Below are positions 9,133-18,583 of a stretch of 64,000 nt of DNA, one piece after another (the first letter of the stretch is position 1; each line of letters begins with the position of its first letter). The position numbers were made by a program, and so were the translations under genes. The notes under the pieces were generated by a model. It did not search any database. It saw only the letters and a list, made by a program, of their open reading frames with translations, and had not been told where the DNA came from. The stretch is from Cupriavidus pauculus (GTDB lineage Bacteria; Pseudomonadota; Gammaproteobacteria; Burkholderiales; Burkholderiaceae): positions 186,001 through 250,000 of the forward strand of contig NZ_VZOW01000003.1 of the NCBI RefSeq assembly GCF_008801835.1. The letters are read 5' to 3'.

Positions 9133-10995
9133 GTGGTCCTGCCGTCCCGTACCAATTCCCCTTTTGTCCTGCTCGACGACGCGCACGCGCCGGGCGTTGC
9201 CGCATCGCGCCTGTATAGCGATTTCGTGCGCCAGGACGTGGTGCCAGCCGGCACCGAGCCGGCCGCGCTCGACGCGTTGCTGGCCGACGGCTGGCGCGAC
9301 GGCCTGCACGTCACGCTGTTCGCACCGTACGAATTTGGCGGCCCGCTGGTGGGCGCGCCGATGCATGCCGACGAGCGCCTGCCTTTCCATGACGGCGCGC
9401 TGCGCCTGTTCTGGTTCCGCTCGCTGACCATGCTCGATGCCGCGCAGGCGCGCCAGTGGATAGACGCGCAGGCGTCGACGGGGCCGGCCGGCGTGCTCGA
9501 TATCGCGGCAAACCTGTCGCGCCAGCAGTACACCGATGCCATCGCTCGGATCCGCGACTACATTGCCGCTGGCGACACCTATCAGGTCAACTTCACGCAG
9601 CGGCTGCGCTTCGATGCGTTCGGCGATCCGGTGACGTTCTATGCGGCATTGCGCGCGGCGCAACCGGTGCCGTTCGGCGCGCTGGCGCAATTGCCGGGCG
9701 ATCACTGGGTGTTGTCGCTGTCGCCGGAACTGTTCGTGGCACACGACGGCCACGGGCGCATGGTGGCGCGCCCGATGAAAGGCACCGCGCCGCGTAGCGG
9801 CGACCCGCAGGCCGATGCGCGGGCGGCCAAGCTGCTGGCGGCCGACGCCAAGAATCGCGCCGAAAACGTGATGATCGTCGACCTGCTGCGCAACGATCTT
9901 GGACGTATCGCGACGCCCGGCAGCGTGGCCGTGCCCGACCGCTTCGTCGTCGAGCCGTTCGGGCGCGTGTTGCAGATGACGTCGACGGTGGTGGCCACGG
10001 CGCGTCCCGAGACCTCGTTTGCAGACGTGATGCGGGCCCTCTATCCGTGCGGGTCGATCACGGGCGCACCCAAGCGTCGCACGATGCAGATCATCGCCGA
10101 GCTGGAAACATCTGCGCGCGGCCTCTACACCGGATCGATCGGCTGGCTCGATGCACCGCGCGACGGCGCACGGCTTGGCCCGTTTGGCATGTCCGTGGCG
10201 ATTCGCACGCTGGTGCTCGCCCCGCCGGGCGCCGACGGCCTGCGGCGTGGCGAAATGGGCGTCGGCGGCGGTATCGTCTACGACAGCATCGCCGACGACG
10301 AATTCGCCGAGTGCGGATGGAAGGCGCGGTTTCTTACCGGGCATGATCCGGGCTTCGCATTGTTCGAGACCATGCATGCGCGCGACGGGGCAGTCTTGCA
10401 CCGGGAACGGCATCTGCGGCGCATCGCGCAATCGTGCCGCAGTTTTGGTTTTGCGCTCGACCTGCCCGCGGCGCGCGCCGCGTTACAGGCCGAAGCCGCG
10501 CGCCTGGGCGACGGCGATTGGCGCCTGCGCATGAATGTCGACAAACGCGGCGCGCTGGCGTTTGCCTCGGGCGCGCTCGTGCGGTTGCAAGATGCGCCAG
10601 TCGCGCTGGAACTGGCGCCGATACGGCTGGCCGTGGTCGATCCGTTGCGCCGCCACAAGATCAGCGTGCGCGCGGTGTTCGATCACGGCTGGCAGGCGGC
10701 TGAACGCAATGGCGCGTTCGATTGCCTGTTCTTCAATACGCGCGATGAATTGCTCGAAGGCGGGCGCAGTTCGGTGTTCGTCAAGCTAGAGGGTCAGTGG
10801 CTGACGCCGCCGCTGTCGGCCGACATCCTGCCGGGCGTGATGCGCGCCGTGGTGATCGAGGAGGGCGATGCGCTGGTCGACGGTCCCGTTGTCGAGGCGA
10901 CGATCACGCGCGAAATGTTGTTGCGAGCGCAGGCGATTGTGATTGCGAATGCGTTGCGCGGCACGTTGCGCGCGCAATTGCGCATCGATCGCTGA
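9133..10995 (+). CDS. pabB: Bifunctional aminodeoxychorismate synthase component I / aminodeoxychorismate lyase (PabB-PabC fusion)
   Basis: Folate pathway. Residues about 1-400 are a chorismate-binding PabB domain making 4-amino-4-deoxychorismate. The motif PMKGT carries K216, the lysine distinguishing PabB from anthranilate synthase (PIAGT), and GSITGAPK lies at 307-314. Residues about 405-620 are a class IV PLP aminotransferase-like PabC domain releasing pyruvate to give p-aminobenzoate (FALFETMHARDG, then HKISVR with the likely PLP lysine). 620 aa in total. The start is a GTG without a clear ribosome-binding site. No ATG lies in frame after the upstream stop at 9094, so the N-terminus is uncertain. 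The amidotransferase partner PabA is not in the window. Confidence 0.9.
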   Translation: MVLPSRTNSPFVLLDDAHAPGVAASRLYSDFVRQDVVPAGTEPAALDALLADGWRDGLHVTLFAPYEFGGPLVGAPMHADERLPFHDGALRLFWFRSLTMLDAAQARQWIDAQASTGPAGVLDIAANLSRQQYTDAIARIRDYIAAGDTYQVNFTQRLRFDAFGDPVTFYAALRAAQPVPFGALAQLPGDHWVLSLSPELFVAHDGHGRMVARPMKGTAPRSGDPQADARAAKLLAADAKNRAENVMIVDLLRNDLGRIATPGSVAVPDRFVVEPFGRVLQMTSTVVATARPETSFADVMRALYPCGSITGAPKRRTMQIIAELETSARGLYTGSIGWLDAPRDGARLGPFGMSVAIRTLVLAPPGADGLRRGEMGVGGGIVYDSIADDEFAECGWKARFLTGHDPGFALFETMHARDGAVLHRERHLRRIAQSCRSFGFALDLPAARAALQAEAARLGDGDWRLRMNVDKRGALAFASGALVRLQDAPVALELAPIRLAVVDPLRRHKISVRAVFDHGWQAAERNGAFDCLFFNTRDELLEGGRSSVFVKLEGQWLTPPLSADILPGVMRAVVIEEGDALVDGPVVEATITREMLLRAQAIVIANALRGTLRAQLRIDR

Positions 10996-11073
10996 GGCCG
11001 CGCGCCCCTGCCGCTGCGGCAGAGGCGGTCCGCATATCGCGCCGGGGATCGGTCCCGGATCGGCGCGGCCCGG

Positions 11074-11895
11074 TCAGGCTGCGAAGGTGTGTTCGATGGC
11101 TGGGAAGCTGCCGTCCTTGACTGCCGCGACATAGGCGCGCACGGCCGCTTCGATCGACGGCTGGCCGTCCATGAAATTGCGCACGAACTTCGCCTTGCGG
11201 CCCGGGTAGATGTTCAGCATGTCCTGCAGCACCAGCACCTGACCCGAGCAGTCCACGCCAGCACCAATGCCGATGGTCGGCACCGTCAGCAGCGCGGTGA
11301 CTTCGCCCGCCACCTTGGCCGGCACGGCTTCCATCAGCACGACCTGCGCGCCGGCCTGCTGCAGCGCATGCGCATCGCGCTTGAGCTGCGCCGCACCGGC
11401 CTCGGTCTTGCCCTGTACCTTGAATCCACCAAATGCATGCACCGATTGCGGCGTCAGGCCAATATGCGCGCACACCGGGATGCTGCGCTCGACCAGGAAT
11501 TTCACGATCGGCGCCAGCCATTCGCCGCCTTCGAGCTTGACCATCTGCGCACCGGCGCGCATGACCGTCGCCGCGCTTTCGAACGCCTTCTCGGGCGTCG
11601 GATAGGTGCCGAACGGCAGGTCCGTCACCAGCAACGCGGTCTGGTTGCCGCGCGCCACGCATTCGGTGTGATACGCCATGTGTTCCAGCGTCACGGGCAG
11701 CGTGGTTTGCTGGCCCTGCATCACGTTGCCGAGCGAATCGCCAACCAGGATCATTTCGACGCCGCAATAGTCGAGCAGCGCGGCAAAGCTGGAATCGTAC
11801 GCGGTCAGCATGGCGATCTTTTCGCCGGCGTCGCGCATGGCTTGCAGCTTCGGGATGGTGACGGTCTTGCGGGAGGGATCGAGAAGGTAGCTCAT
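11074..11895 (-). CDS. panB: 3-methyl-2-oxobutanoate hydroxymethyltransferase
   Basis: First committed step of pantothenate synthesis: transfers a hydroxymethyl group from methylene-tetrahydrofolate to 2-oxoisovalerate, giving ketopantoate. 273 aa, normal length. TIM-barrel signature segments: [10 protein letters not shown] near the N-terminus, [27 protein letters not shown], and IGIGAG before the C-terminus. The ATG at 11895 was chosen because the family begins MSYL...TVTIPKL; a GTG 36 bases upstream is in frame but unsupported. No strong ribosome-binding site is visible. First of the folate/pantothenate-flavoured minus-strand cluster with folK, convergent with pabB. Confidence 0.96.
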   Translation of the reverse strand: MSYLLDPSRKTVTIPKLQAMRDAGEKIAMLTAYDSSFAALLDYCGVEMILVGDSLGNVMQGQQTTLPVTLEHMAYHTECVARGNQTALLVTDLPFGTYPTPEKAFESAATVMRAGAQMVKLEGGEWLAPIVKFLVERSIPVCAHIGLTPQSVHAFGGFKVQGKTEAGAAQLKRDAHALQQAGAQVVLMEAVPAKVAGEVTALLTVPTIGIGAGVDCSGQVLVLQDMLNIYPGRKAKFVRNFMDGQPSIEAAVRAYVAAVKDGSFPAIEHTFAA

Positions 11896-12010
11896 GGCAG
11901 TGCCCGTAGGAGTAGCGACCGTGGCTCGCACGAAAAAGCTTCGGCGGCCGGCCGTTGTCGTTATCGTGTGTTGTGCTGCCGTGAGACCTTCGGCGTGTCT
12001 TCGGGGCAGT

Positions 12011-12652
12011 TCAGGATGCGGCGAGATTCAGGAATGCCTTGCGGCCTCGCATGTTCTCGATGCGCGACAGTAGTGTACGGAAATCGCCGTCGTTGTCCAC
12101 CGGATTGAAATGCGCGGTATCGACGATCAGCACCGGGGCTTCGTCGTAGCGATGAAACAGTTCGCCGTAGGCGTCAGTCAGCCTTTGCAGATACTGTTCG
12201 TCGATGCTGGTTTCGCCAGGCAGTGCTCGCCGCGCAATGCGCTCGCGCAACAGCGACGGCGTGGCTTGCAGCATGATCACCAGATCGACGCGCTGCTGCG
12301 GCGCCTGCAGGTGCGCGGCCAGCGCGTCGTAGAGCGCCAGCTCGTCGGCCTCGAGCGTCAGCGACGCATAGAGTCGGTCGCGGGCATGCAGGAAATTGGC
12401 GATCATGCGCTGGCCGGCCAGCATCGCCGCGTGCCATTGCTGCAGCTGCGTGGCGCGCTGGTGCAGGCAGGCCAGCTGCATCGGCAACGCATAGCGTTGC
12501 GGATCGCGATAGAAACGTTCGAGAAATGGATTGTGGCGGGCGCCGTCGGGGAGTTCGCCAGCGCGCAGATGCTGCGCCAGGCGTTGGGCCAGCGCCGCCT
12601 TGCCGGACCCGATCGGGCCTTCCACGACGATGCGGCGCAGGTGATCGAGCAT
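12011..12652 (-). CDS. Deoxynucleoside kinase (deoxyadenosine/deoxycytidine kinase family)
   Basis: P-loop kinase predicted to phosphorylate deoxynucleosides for salvage, using ATP. 213 aa. Walker [10 protein letters not shown] at 12-20. Mid-protein ARDRLYASL resembles the D-R-S substrate motif of the dNK family, and [10 protein letters not shown] resembles an arginine-rich lid. It begins 20 bases after the folK stop and ends 115 bases before panB, so it may belong to the pcnB-folK unit. Base specificity cannot be told from the sequence. Confidence 0.82.
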   Translation of the reverse strand: MLDHLRRIVVEGPIGSGKAALAQRLAQHLRAGELPDGARHNPFLERFYRDPQRYALPMQLACLHQRATQLQQWHAAMLAGQRMIANFLHARDRLYASLTLEADELALYDALAAHLQAPQQRVDLVIMLQATPSLLRERIARRALPGETSIDEQYLQRLTDAYGELFHRYDEAPVLIVDTAHFNPVDNDGDFRTLLSRIENMRGRKAFLNLAAS

Positions 12653-12672
12653 GGCTCAGATGGGCCGCGTGC

Positions 12673-13191
12673 TCACGCCGGCGTGCCGCCTTCCTGCAGG
12701 CGTGTGCATTTGCATGAGGAAATCTTCTCGATACGCTGATTCTGCACGCCGGCGAGATAATCGGCGGCGCGGCCTGCGCCGGGAATCTCGATAGCCGGGG
12801 AAAGCTCCAGCAGTGGCACCAGCACGAACGCGCGCTCGGTCATGCGCGGATGCGGCACGGTCAGAATCTCGGTGTTGATCGACGCGTCGCCATACAGCAG
12901 CAGGTCCAGGTCCAGCGTGCGCGGCGCGTTGCGAAACGGCCGCTCGCGTCCGAACTGGTCTTCGATGTGATGGCAGATGCGTAGCAGTTGCGGCGCCGAA
13001 AACGTCGTCTGCAGCTTGACCACCGCATTGAAGTAGTCGTCGCCCGTGGCGTCCACTGGCGCCGTGCGATAGAACGAAGATTTGGCGAGCACCGTGATGC
13101 CGGCATGCTGTGCCAGGCATACGATCGCGTCTTTCAAGGCTTGGCGCCCATCACCCAGATTGGCGCCGATGCCGATGAAGGCTAGCGTCAT
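12673..13191 (-). CDS. folK: 2-amino-4-hydroxy-6-hydroxymethyldihydropteridine diphosphokinase
   Basis: HPPK of folate synthesis: transfers pyrophosphate from ATP to 6-hydroxymethyl-dihydropterin. 172 aa. Begins IGIGANLGD; central ERPFRNAPRTLDLDLLLYG carries the substrate and Mg-binding residues; then VPHPRMTERAFVLVPL. Start set at ATG 13191, preceded by GGAGG and only 1 base after the pcnB stop (TAA-C-ATG), which implies translational coupling. The open frame continues 74 codons upstream inside pcnB but is antisense-free shadow. The C-terminal tail is Cys/Lys-rich and probably unstructured. Confidence 0.97.
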   Translation of the reverse strand: MTLAFIGIGANLGDGRQALKDAIVCLAQHAGITVLAKSSFYRTAPVDATGDDYFNAVVKLQTTFSAPQLLRICHHIEDQFGRERPFRNAPRTLDLDLLLYGDASINTEILTVPHPRMTERAFVLVPLLELSPAIEIPGAGRAADYLAGVQNQRIEKISSCKCTRLQEGGTPA

Positions 13192-13192
13192 G

Positions 13193-14782
13193 TTATTCCT
13201 CCGGCTTGGCGCGGCGCGGTCCTGGCTGCGGCTGACCCTCTGCCGCTGATTCCGCCGAACCCGCCTCGCTGCGGGAAGACACTGTATCCGATTTCCGCGG
13301 ACCGCGTCGGCGACGGCGCTTGCGTGCCGGCGCATCCCCTTCGTGGGTCTCGGCATCTTCCTGGCTGCCGCTGTCGGGGTCGCCCGCCGCCTTGCTGCCG
13401 CTCTTGCCACCACCCTTGCCGCGCGGCCCGCGGGCCGCTTCGATCAGCGCTTCGCGCTGGTCCGGCGGACAGTTCTGGAAGTCGGTCCACCACTGGCCCA
13501 GTTCGGCCGGCTGCTCGCCGGCTTCGCAGCGCAGTTGCAGGAAATCGTAGCCGGCGCGGAAGCGCGGCGATTCCAGCAGCCGGAACGGCATGCGGCCGAC
13601 ACGCTTTTCGAAACGCGGCTGCATGCCCCAGATGTCGCGCATATCGGTGACGAAGCGGCGCTGGATTGCCAGCTGGCCGGTCTGTCTTTCCAGCACGATG
13701 TCCATCGCCGTGTTCAGCGCGGCAATCGGGTGCTCGCCGGCCTCGCGCAGCTTCGTCCAGTGCTGCAGCACGTGGTGCCACAGCAGCGAGGCGAACAGGA
13801 AGCCCGGCGACACCGGCTTGCCGGCCTGCACGCGGCGGTCGGTGTTGTCCAGCGCCAGTTGCACGAAGCGCTGGCCCATGGGCTGTTCGATGGCCACGTC
13901 GAGCAGCGGCAGCAGGCCCTTGTGCAGCCCGGCCTTGCGCAGTTCCTGCAGCGACGCCCAGGCGTGGCCCGACATCAGCAGCTTGAGCATTTCGTCGAAC
14001 AGCCGCGCGCTCGGCACGTTATGGATCAGCGGCGCCAGTTCGTGAATCGGTTCGCGGGTCTGCTCGTCGATGCCGAAGCCGGTTTTGGCGGCAAAGCGCA
14101 CCACGCGCAGCATGCGCACCGGATCTTCGCGATAGCGCGTGACCGGATCGCCGATCATGCGCAGCGTGCGAGCCCGGATGTCCTCCATGCCGTGATGGTA
14201 GTCATGCACGGTTTGCGCGGCCGGATCGTAGTACATCGCGTTGATCGTGAAATCGCGGCGCTCTGCGTCCTCGGCTTGCGATCCCCAGACGTTGTCGCGC
14301 AGCACGCGGCCGCTGGCGTCGATCGCATGGGTCTTGCTGTCGAGTTCGGCGCGTTTCAGGCGACGGCCTTCGGGCAGCGTTTCGCTGGCGATGGCGTCCA
14401 CCAGCGCACGGAACGTCGAGACTTCGATGATTTCCTGCTCGCGGCCACCGTAGAACGTGACGTGCACGATCTGAAAGCGACGGCCGATGATGCGCGAGCG
14501 GCGGAACAACGCCTGCACCTGTTCTGGCGTGGCGTTGGTGGCCACGTCGAAATCCTTGGGCTTGATGCCAAGCAGCAGGTCGCGCACCGCGCCGCCGACG
14601 ATGAACGCCTGATAGCCGGCCTGTTGCAGCGTGGAAGTGACCTTGACCGCGTTGCGGGAAATCAGGCTCGGGTCGATCCGGTGTTCGTCCACGGCGACGA
14701 TGCGCGGCATGTGGGCGCGGCCGGCGCGGCGTTGCTTGGGCCCGGGCTTGCCCAGCAGCCGATTGATGAGCTTCTTGATCAC
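13193..14782 (-). CDS. pcnB: Poly(A) polymerase I
   Basis: Adds poly(A) tails to RNA 3' ends, promoting decay; member of the class II nucleotidyltransferases. 529 aa. VGGAVRDLLLG and KPKDFDVAT (the DxD metal site) near residues 60-80; RRDFTINAM; RNA-binding segments RYREDPVRMLRVVRFAAK. The C-terminal extension after about 430 is Gly/Ser/Lys-rich with the basic run RKRRRRRGPRK, usual for beta-proteobacterial PcnB. Start is a GTG one base after the upstream TGA, matching the family N-terminus (IKKLINRLLGK). It is coupled upstream to a HAD gene and downstream to folK. Confidence 0.95.
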   Translation of the reverse strand: MIKKLINRLLGKPGPKQRRAGRAHMPRIVAVDEHRIDPSLISRNAVKVTSTLQQAGYQAFIVGGAVRDLLLGIKPKDFDVATNATPEQVQALFRRSRIIGRRFQIVHVTFYGGREQEIIEVSTFRALVDAIASETLPEGRRLKRAELDSKTHAIDASGRVLRDNVWGSQAEDAERRDFTINAMYYDPAAQTVHDYHHGMEDIRARTLRMIGDPVTRYREDPVRMLRVVRFAAKTGFGIDEQTREPIHELAPLIHNVPSARLFDEMLKLLMSGHAWASLQELRKAGLHKGLLPLLDVAIEQPMGQRFVQLALDNTDRRVQAGKPVSPGFLFASLLWHHVLQHWTKLREAGEHPIAALNTAMDIVLERQTGQLAIQRRFVTDMRDIWGMQPRFEKRVGRMPFRLLESPRFRAGYDFLQLRCEAGEQPAELGQWWTDFQNCPPDQREALIEAARGPRGKGGGKSGSKAAGDPDSGSQEDAETHEGDAPARKRRRRRGPRKSDTVSSRSEAGSAESAAEGQPQPGPRRAKPEE

Positions 14783-14783
14783 G

Positions 14784-15458
14784 TCAGAACAGGTCCATGA
14801 TGCGCCAGCCGGCCGCGGCCGCATGGTTGCGCAGGCGGTCGTCGGGATTGGCGGCGATTGGCTCGCTGACCTTTTCCAGCAGCGGCAGGTCGTTGGCCGA
14901 GTCGCTGTAGAACGTGGTGCTGCCGAAGTCGTCCCACTTCGCACCCATGCTCTTGAGCCAGCTGTCCACGCGCGTGATCTTGCCTTCGCGGAAGCTCGGC
15001 ACGCCGGCCACTTCGCCGGTGAACGCGCTTTCGGGCTTGCCGTCGATGGTTTCCGGCTCGGTGGCGATCAGATGCTTGATGCCGAAGGCCTGGGCGATCG
15101 GCGACGTCACGAAGCTGTTGGTGGCGGTCACCACGGCGCACAGGTCGCCTGCTTCGAGGTGCTTGTACACCAGCGCGCGGGCCTGTGGCGTGATTACGGG
15201 TTCGATCACTTCATGCATGAAGCGCACGCGCCATTGGTCCAGCCGGTCGCGCGGATTGGCCGCCAGCGGGGCCAGCGCGAAGCGCAGGAACGCCTGGATA
15301 TCGAGCGTGCCGGCCTTGTATTGGGTATAGAACTCGTCGTTTTTGCGACGGTACGATTCCTCGTCGACGACGCCAAGGCGGACCAGGAAGCGGCCCCATT
15401 CGTGGTCGCTATCGGTCGGGATCAGGGTGTGGTCGAGGTCAAACAGTGCCAGATTCAT
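14784..15458 (-). CDS. HAD-IB family hydrolase (SerB-like phosphatase)
   Basis: Haloacid dehalogenase-type phosphatase, 224 aa. Motif I FDLDHTLIPTDSD at 5-17 supplies the nucleophilic Asp. Motif II lies in VVTATNSF. Motif III/IV is seen as STTFYSDSANDLPLLE with the Mg-binding Asp pair. This is the HAD-IB subgroup, which includes phosphoserine phosphatase-like enzymes; the substrate is unknown. ATG at 15458 starts the conserved MNLALFDLD; the longer open frame upstream has no support. Its stop lies one base before the pcnB GTG, indicating coupling. The hda stop is 94 bases upstream. Confidence 0.88.
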   Translation of the reverse strand: MNLALFDLDHTLIPTDSDHEWGRFLVRLGVVDEESYRRKNDEFYTQYKAGTLDIQAFLRFALAPLAANPRDRLDQWRVRFMHEVIEPVITPQARALVYKHLEAGDLCAVVTATNSFVTSPIAQAFGIKHLIATEPETIDGKPESAFTGEVAGVPSFREGKITRVDSWLKSMGAKWDDFGSTTFYSDSANDLPLLEKVSEPIAANPDDRLRNHAAAAGWRIMDLF

Positions 15459-15552
15459 GGGGCGCGATTTTACATTAAGGTGCCGGGGGCGGTCGTGGGC
15501 GCCCGGCGTGAGCGGAGCGGCATGCATGCCAGCTCCCGGTTGCGGTGCCGCG

Positions 15553-16266
15553 CTACTCGCGGAATTCGGCAAACATTTCGCGCAGCAGCGGCAGCGTCAC
15601 GGCCCGTTTGCGCTCGAGCGAGTACATGTCCAGTGCATCGAGCAAGGCCATTAGGCTCGGCATGTCGCGGTAGTGGCGCGTCACCAGCCAGTGTGGAATT
15701 TCGGGCGACAGCTGCAGGCCGCGTTCGCGGGCGGCCTGCAGCAGTGCCGCCATCTTGTCTTCGTCGGATAACGATTCAAGCTGGTAGACCAGGCCCCAGC
15801 CGAGCCGGGTGCGCAGGTCTTCACGCACCGGCATGGCGCGCGGAGCGAGCCCGCCGGCCACCACGATGGCGCATCGCACGTGCGCGCGCACCTCGTTATA
15901 CAGCGAGAACACCGCGATCTGACGCGCTTCGTCCAGCAGTTCGACATCGTCGACGGTATAGACCTGGCACGACGGGTCGAAGATGAAATCGGACAGCGCA
16001 TGGTGCGGGCTCAGATAGCGGCAGTTCAGTCCCAGGTGCAGCGCAGCGTCGCACACCGCGTGCAACAGGTGCGTGCGCCCCGAGCCGACTTCGCCCCACA
16101 GGTAGATCAACCGGTCGTTGGCCTGCTCGCGCGCCAGCGCCACGGGCAGTTCGCGCAGCCGCTGCACGGGCTCGCGGTTGGCGGCCACGAAGAAGTTCTC
16201 GAACGTGGATGGCGGCGGGCTGCCCAGTTCGAGCGACAGCTGCTTCTGACTTTGACGCGATGACAT
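15553..16266 (-). CDS. hda: DnaA regulatory inactivator Hda
   Basis: AAA+ protein which, with the DNA-loaded beta clamp, drives hydrolysis of DnaA-bound ATP and so prevents re-initiation of replication. 237 aa. The N-terminal QLSLEL (9-14) fits a beta-clamp-binding motif. A DnaA-like AAA+ fold follows, with the P-loop region WGEVGSGRTHLLHAV, Walker B-like YTVDDVELLDE, and the LRTRLGWGL arginine region. ATG at 16266 gives the standard MSSRQSQKQLSLEL start; a longer frame is unsupported. It sits 10 bases after the shortened perM gene, the usual neighbour. Confidence 0.95.
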   Translation of the reverse strand: MSSRQSQKQLSLELGSPPPSTFENFFVAANREPVQRLRELPVALAREQANDRLIYLWGEVGSGRTHLLHAVCDAALHLGLNCRYLSPHHALSDFIFDPSCQVYTVDDVELLDEARQIAVFSLYNEVRAHVRCAIVVAGGLAPRAMPVREDLRTRLGWGLVYQLESLSDEDKMAALLQAARERGLQLSPEIPHWLVTRHYRDMPSLMALLDALDMYSLERKRAVTLPLLREMFAEFRE

Positions 16267-16276
16267 GACGAATCCG

Positions 16277-16690
16277 TTACTTGCGCGAAACGTGCCTGCT
16301 GAAGACGCACCCGATCTGGTGACGATACAAGTCGCTGGCCAGGTAAACGCGTCGCAGCTGACGCGCGCCGACCAGCAGCACCGCACAAGTCGGCAATGCC
16401 AGCAGCACGCCGAAAAAGCCGAACAGCTGCCCGAACGCGAGCAGCGCAAAGATCACAACCAGCGGATGCAGGCCAATACGCTCGCCCACCAGGCGCGGCG
16501 TCAGGTAGAAGCTTTCCACAAATTGGCCGATGCCATATACCACCGCCACCGCGCCAAGCCCGTACCAGTTACCAAACTGCAACAGCGCCGCCACCACGGC
16601 CAGCGCCAGGATCAGGGCGATCAGCGCGATGGCCACGGCTATCCATAACAGGATGCATTTGGAGTCTTGCGAAAGCAGCGGAGCGGTCAT
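16277..16690 (-). CDS. Internally deleted AI-2E/PerM-family membrane protein
   Basis: 137 aa with about four hydrophobic segments. Family members are around 350 residues with 7-8 TM helices. Here the opening ([11 protein letters not shown]...[10 protein letters not shown]) looks like a complete family N-terminus. It runs straight into the family C-terminal block ([50 protein letters not shown]). About 200 central residues are absent without loss of frame. A 7-base direct repeat (CCACGGC at 16593 and 16632) lies near the junction. purM begins only about 200 bases away, so the missing part is not upstream. It may be a non-functional remnant; position before hda and opposite purM matches perM elsewhere. 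Confidence 0.75.
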   Translation of the reverse strand: MTAPLLSQDSKCILLWIAVAIALIALILALAVVAALLQFGNWYGLGAVAVVYGIGQFVESFYLTPRLVGERIGLHPLVVIFALLAFGQLFGFFGVLLALPTCAVLLVGARQLRRVYLASDLYRHQIGCVFSRHVSRK

Positions 16691-16749
16691 CGGAGGGGCC
16701 GGCGGGTCACGGGTTGGCAGTGGGGCAGATGGATTCGTCCGCCGATCAC

Positions 16750-16779
16750 TGGTCGCCGGGAGCCTGTATCCGTTAAAAT
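16750..16779 (+). promoter_or_regulatory. Candidate sigma-70 promoter of purM
   Basis: -10-like TAAAAT (16774-16779) with a weak -35 TGGTCG (16750-16755), spacer 18. It would give a leader of about 110 bases before the purM ATG. Weak -35, so provisional. Confidence 0.35.
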
Positions 16780-16897
16780 CGCGATTTTACTGGAGTCGCG
16801 TCCGCTCTCCGCGCCCGATTGGCCTCACCGCCCCGGGAAGCGTTGTTCAAATGCGCCGATTTCCACACTTCACCTCCTCAAAGACAAGCAGGTTCTC

Positions 16898-17950
16898 ATG
16901 AGCGCATCCCCGACCGCCGGCCAGGCAGGCCTTTCCTACCGCGATGCCGGTGTTGACATCGATGCCGGCGACGCACTGGTCGACCGCATCAAGCCGTTTG
17001 CCAAGCGCACCATGCGCGAAGGCGTGATGGCCGGCATCGGCGGGTTCGGCGCCTTGTTCGAACTTTCCAAGAAGTTCCAGGAGCCGGTGCTGGTCTCTGG
17101 CACCGACGGCGTGGGCACCAAGCTGAAGCTGGCCTTCCAGCTGAACCGCCACGACACCGTGGGCCAGGATCTGGTCGCCATGAGCGTGAACGACATTCTG
17201 GTGCAGGGTGCCGAGCCGCTGTTCTTCCTCGACTACTTCGCCTGCGGCAAGCTCGACGTGGACACCGCCGCCACCGTGATCCAGGGCATCGCCCATGGTT
17301 GCGAGTTGGCCGGCTGCGCGCTGATCGGCGGCGAAACCGCCGAAATGCCGAGCATGTACCCCGATGGCGAATACGATCTGGCCGGCTTTGCGGTCGGCGC
17401 GGTGGAAAAGAAGAAGATCATCGACGGCACTACGATCCAGCCGGGCGACGTGGTGCTGGGCTTGGCCTCGTCGGGCGCGCACTCCAATGGTTACTCGCTG
17501 GTGCGCAAGATCATCGACGTGGCCAAGCCGGACCTGAACGCCGATTTCCACGGCCAGCGCCTGCAGGACGCCATCATGGCGCCGACCCGCATCTACGTGA
17601 AGCCGCTGCTGTCGCTGATCGAAACGCTTCCGGTCAAGGGCATGGCGCACATTACCGGCGGCGGCCTGACCGAGAACGTGCCGCGCGTGCTGGGCGACAC
17701 CCTCACGGCCGTGATCCAGAAGGACGCCTGGACGCTGCCGCCGCTGTTCCAGTGGCTCCAGTCGCAGGGCCGCGTGGCCGACGCCGAAATGCATCGCGTA
17801 TTCAACTGCGGCATCGGCATGGTCGTGATCGTGGCGAAGGAAGACGCCGAACGCGCGATCCGTCACCTGCAGGCCGCCGGTGAAGCCGTGTGGCAAATCG
17901 GTGAGATCCAGCAACGTCAGGAAGGCCAGGCGCAGACCGTGGTGATTTGA
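16898..17950 (+). CDS. purM: Phosphoribosylformylglycinamidine cyclo-ligase
   Basis: AIR synthetase of purine synthesis: closes FGAM to 5-aminoimidazole ribonucleotide with ATP. 350 aa. Signature stretches: [95 protein letters not shown] at 16898 gives the expected start MSAS...[11 protein letters not shown]; a much longer frame upstream is not supported. Read divergently from the perM remnant and hda, followed by a strong terminator at 17976. purN, another step of the same pathway, lies in this window at 49067. Confidence 0.98.
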   Translation: MSASPTAGQAGLSYRDAGVDIDAGDALVDRIKPFAKRTMREGVMAGIGGFGALFELSKKFQEPVLVSGTDGVGTKLKLAFQLNRHDTVGQDLVAMSVNDILVQGAEPLFFLDYFACGKLDVDTAATVIQGIAHGCELAGCALIGGETAEMPSMYPDGEYDLAGFAVGAVEKKKIIDGTTIQPGDVVLGLASSGAHSNGYSLVRKIIDVAKPDLNADFHGQRLQDAIMAPTRIYVKPLLSLIETLPVKGMAHITGGGLTENVPRVLGDTLTAVIQKDAWTLPPLFQWLQSQGRVADAEMHRVFNCGIGMVVIVAKEDAERAIRHLQAAGEAVWQIGEIQQRQEGQAQTVVI

Positions 17951-17975
17951 GCGCCATCGCCTAACTGCCGCAAGC

Positions 17976-18010
17976 AAAAGCCCGATCGTCGAGATCGGGC
18001 TTTTTGTTTT
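17976..18010 (+). terminator. Rho-independent terminator of purM
   Basis: Stem GCCCGATC / GATCGGGC (17980-17987 and 17993-18000) with GTCGA loop, flanked by AAAA and T5GT4. The T-run is on the purM side. On the other strand it is the 3' side of the GNAT gene, 23 bases away, with only a short U-run. Confidence 0.92.
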
Positions 18011-18032
18011 TGCGAGCGGCGGATTTGCGCCG

Positions 18033-18530
18033 TTACGGCTGGCTGCCGAGCCGGCTCAGCGCGTCGCCGGTCACGCGGCAGATCCGCCAGTCCGGCATGA
18101 CGTCGGCGCCCATCGCGCGATAGAAGTCGATCGACGGCTGGTTCCAGTCGAGCACCGACCACTCGAAGCGGCCGCAGCCGCGTTCCACTGCAATCGCAGC
18201 CAGATGCTGCAGCAGCGCCTTGCCCAGGCCGTGACCGCGCCAGGCCGGCTCGACGAACAGGTCTTCGAGATACAGGCCCGGTTTGGCCAGGAACGTCGAA
18301 AAATTGTGGAAGAACAGCGCGAAGCCGACGGCATGCCTGGCGCCATCCTGTTCGACTTCCACGATCACGGCCTCGGCATGCGGCGTGGCGCCAAACAGCG
18401 CGTCGCGGATCTTCTGCGGCGTGGCTTCCACCAGGTGCGTGAGTTTTTCGTATTCGGCCAGATCCGAGATCAGGCGAAACAGCGTGGCGCTGTCGTCGGG
18501 CGTGGCGGGGCGGATCGAGAAGGCAGTCAT
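18033..18530 (-). CDS. GNAT family N-acetyltransferase (diamine acetyltransferase-like)
   Basis: 165-aa acetyl-CoA-dependent acetyltransferase. N-terminal SIRPATPDDSATLFRLI; central LYLEDLFVEPAWRGHGLGKALL, where R-G-H-G-L-G-K is the acetyl-CoA pyrophosphate loop; C-terminal RFEWSVLDWNQPSIDFYRAMGA. The layout resembles spermidine/diamine acetyltransferases, but substrate is not certain. ATG at 18530 chosen over one 12 bases upstream because the family starts just before the first strand; neither has a good ribosome-binding site. It is transcribed towards purM, after miaA. Confidence 0.88.
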   Translation of the reverse strand: MTAFSIRPATPDDSATLFRLISDLAEYEKLTHLVEATPQKIRDALFGATPHAEAVIVEVEQDGARHAVGFALFFHNFSTFLAKPGLYLEDLFVEPAWRGHGLGKALLQHLAAIAVERGCGRFEWSVLDWNQPSIDFYRAMGADVMPDWRICRVTGDALSRLGSQP

Positions 18531-18583
18531 CGCGGTGTGCATCGGAAAATGTGAGCGACGATTATCGTTCACATGTCGTGCGA

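Noticed and set aside
13343..14800. 485-codon plus-strand frame opposite pcnB
   Set aside because: Antisense shadow of pcnB; no motif and no start signal.
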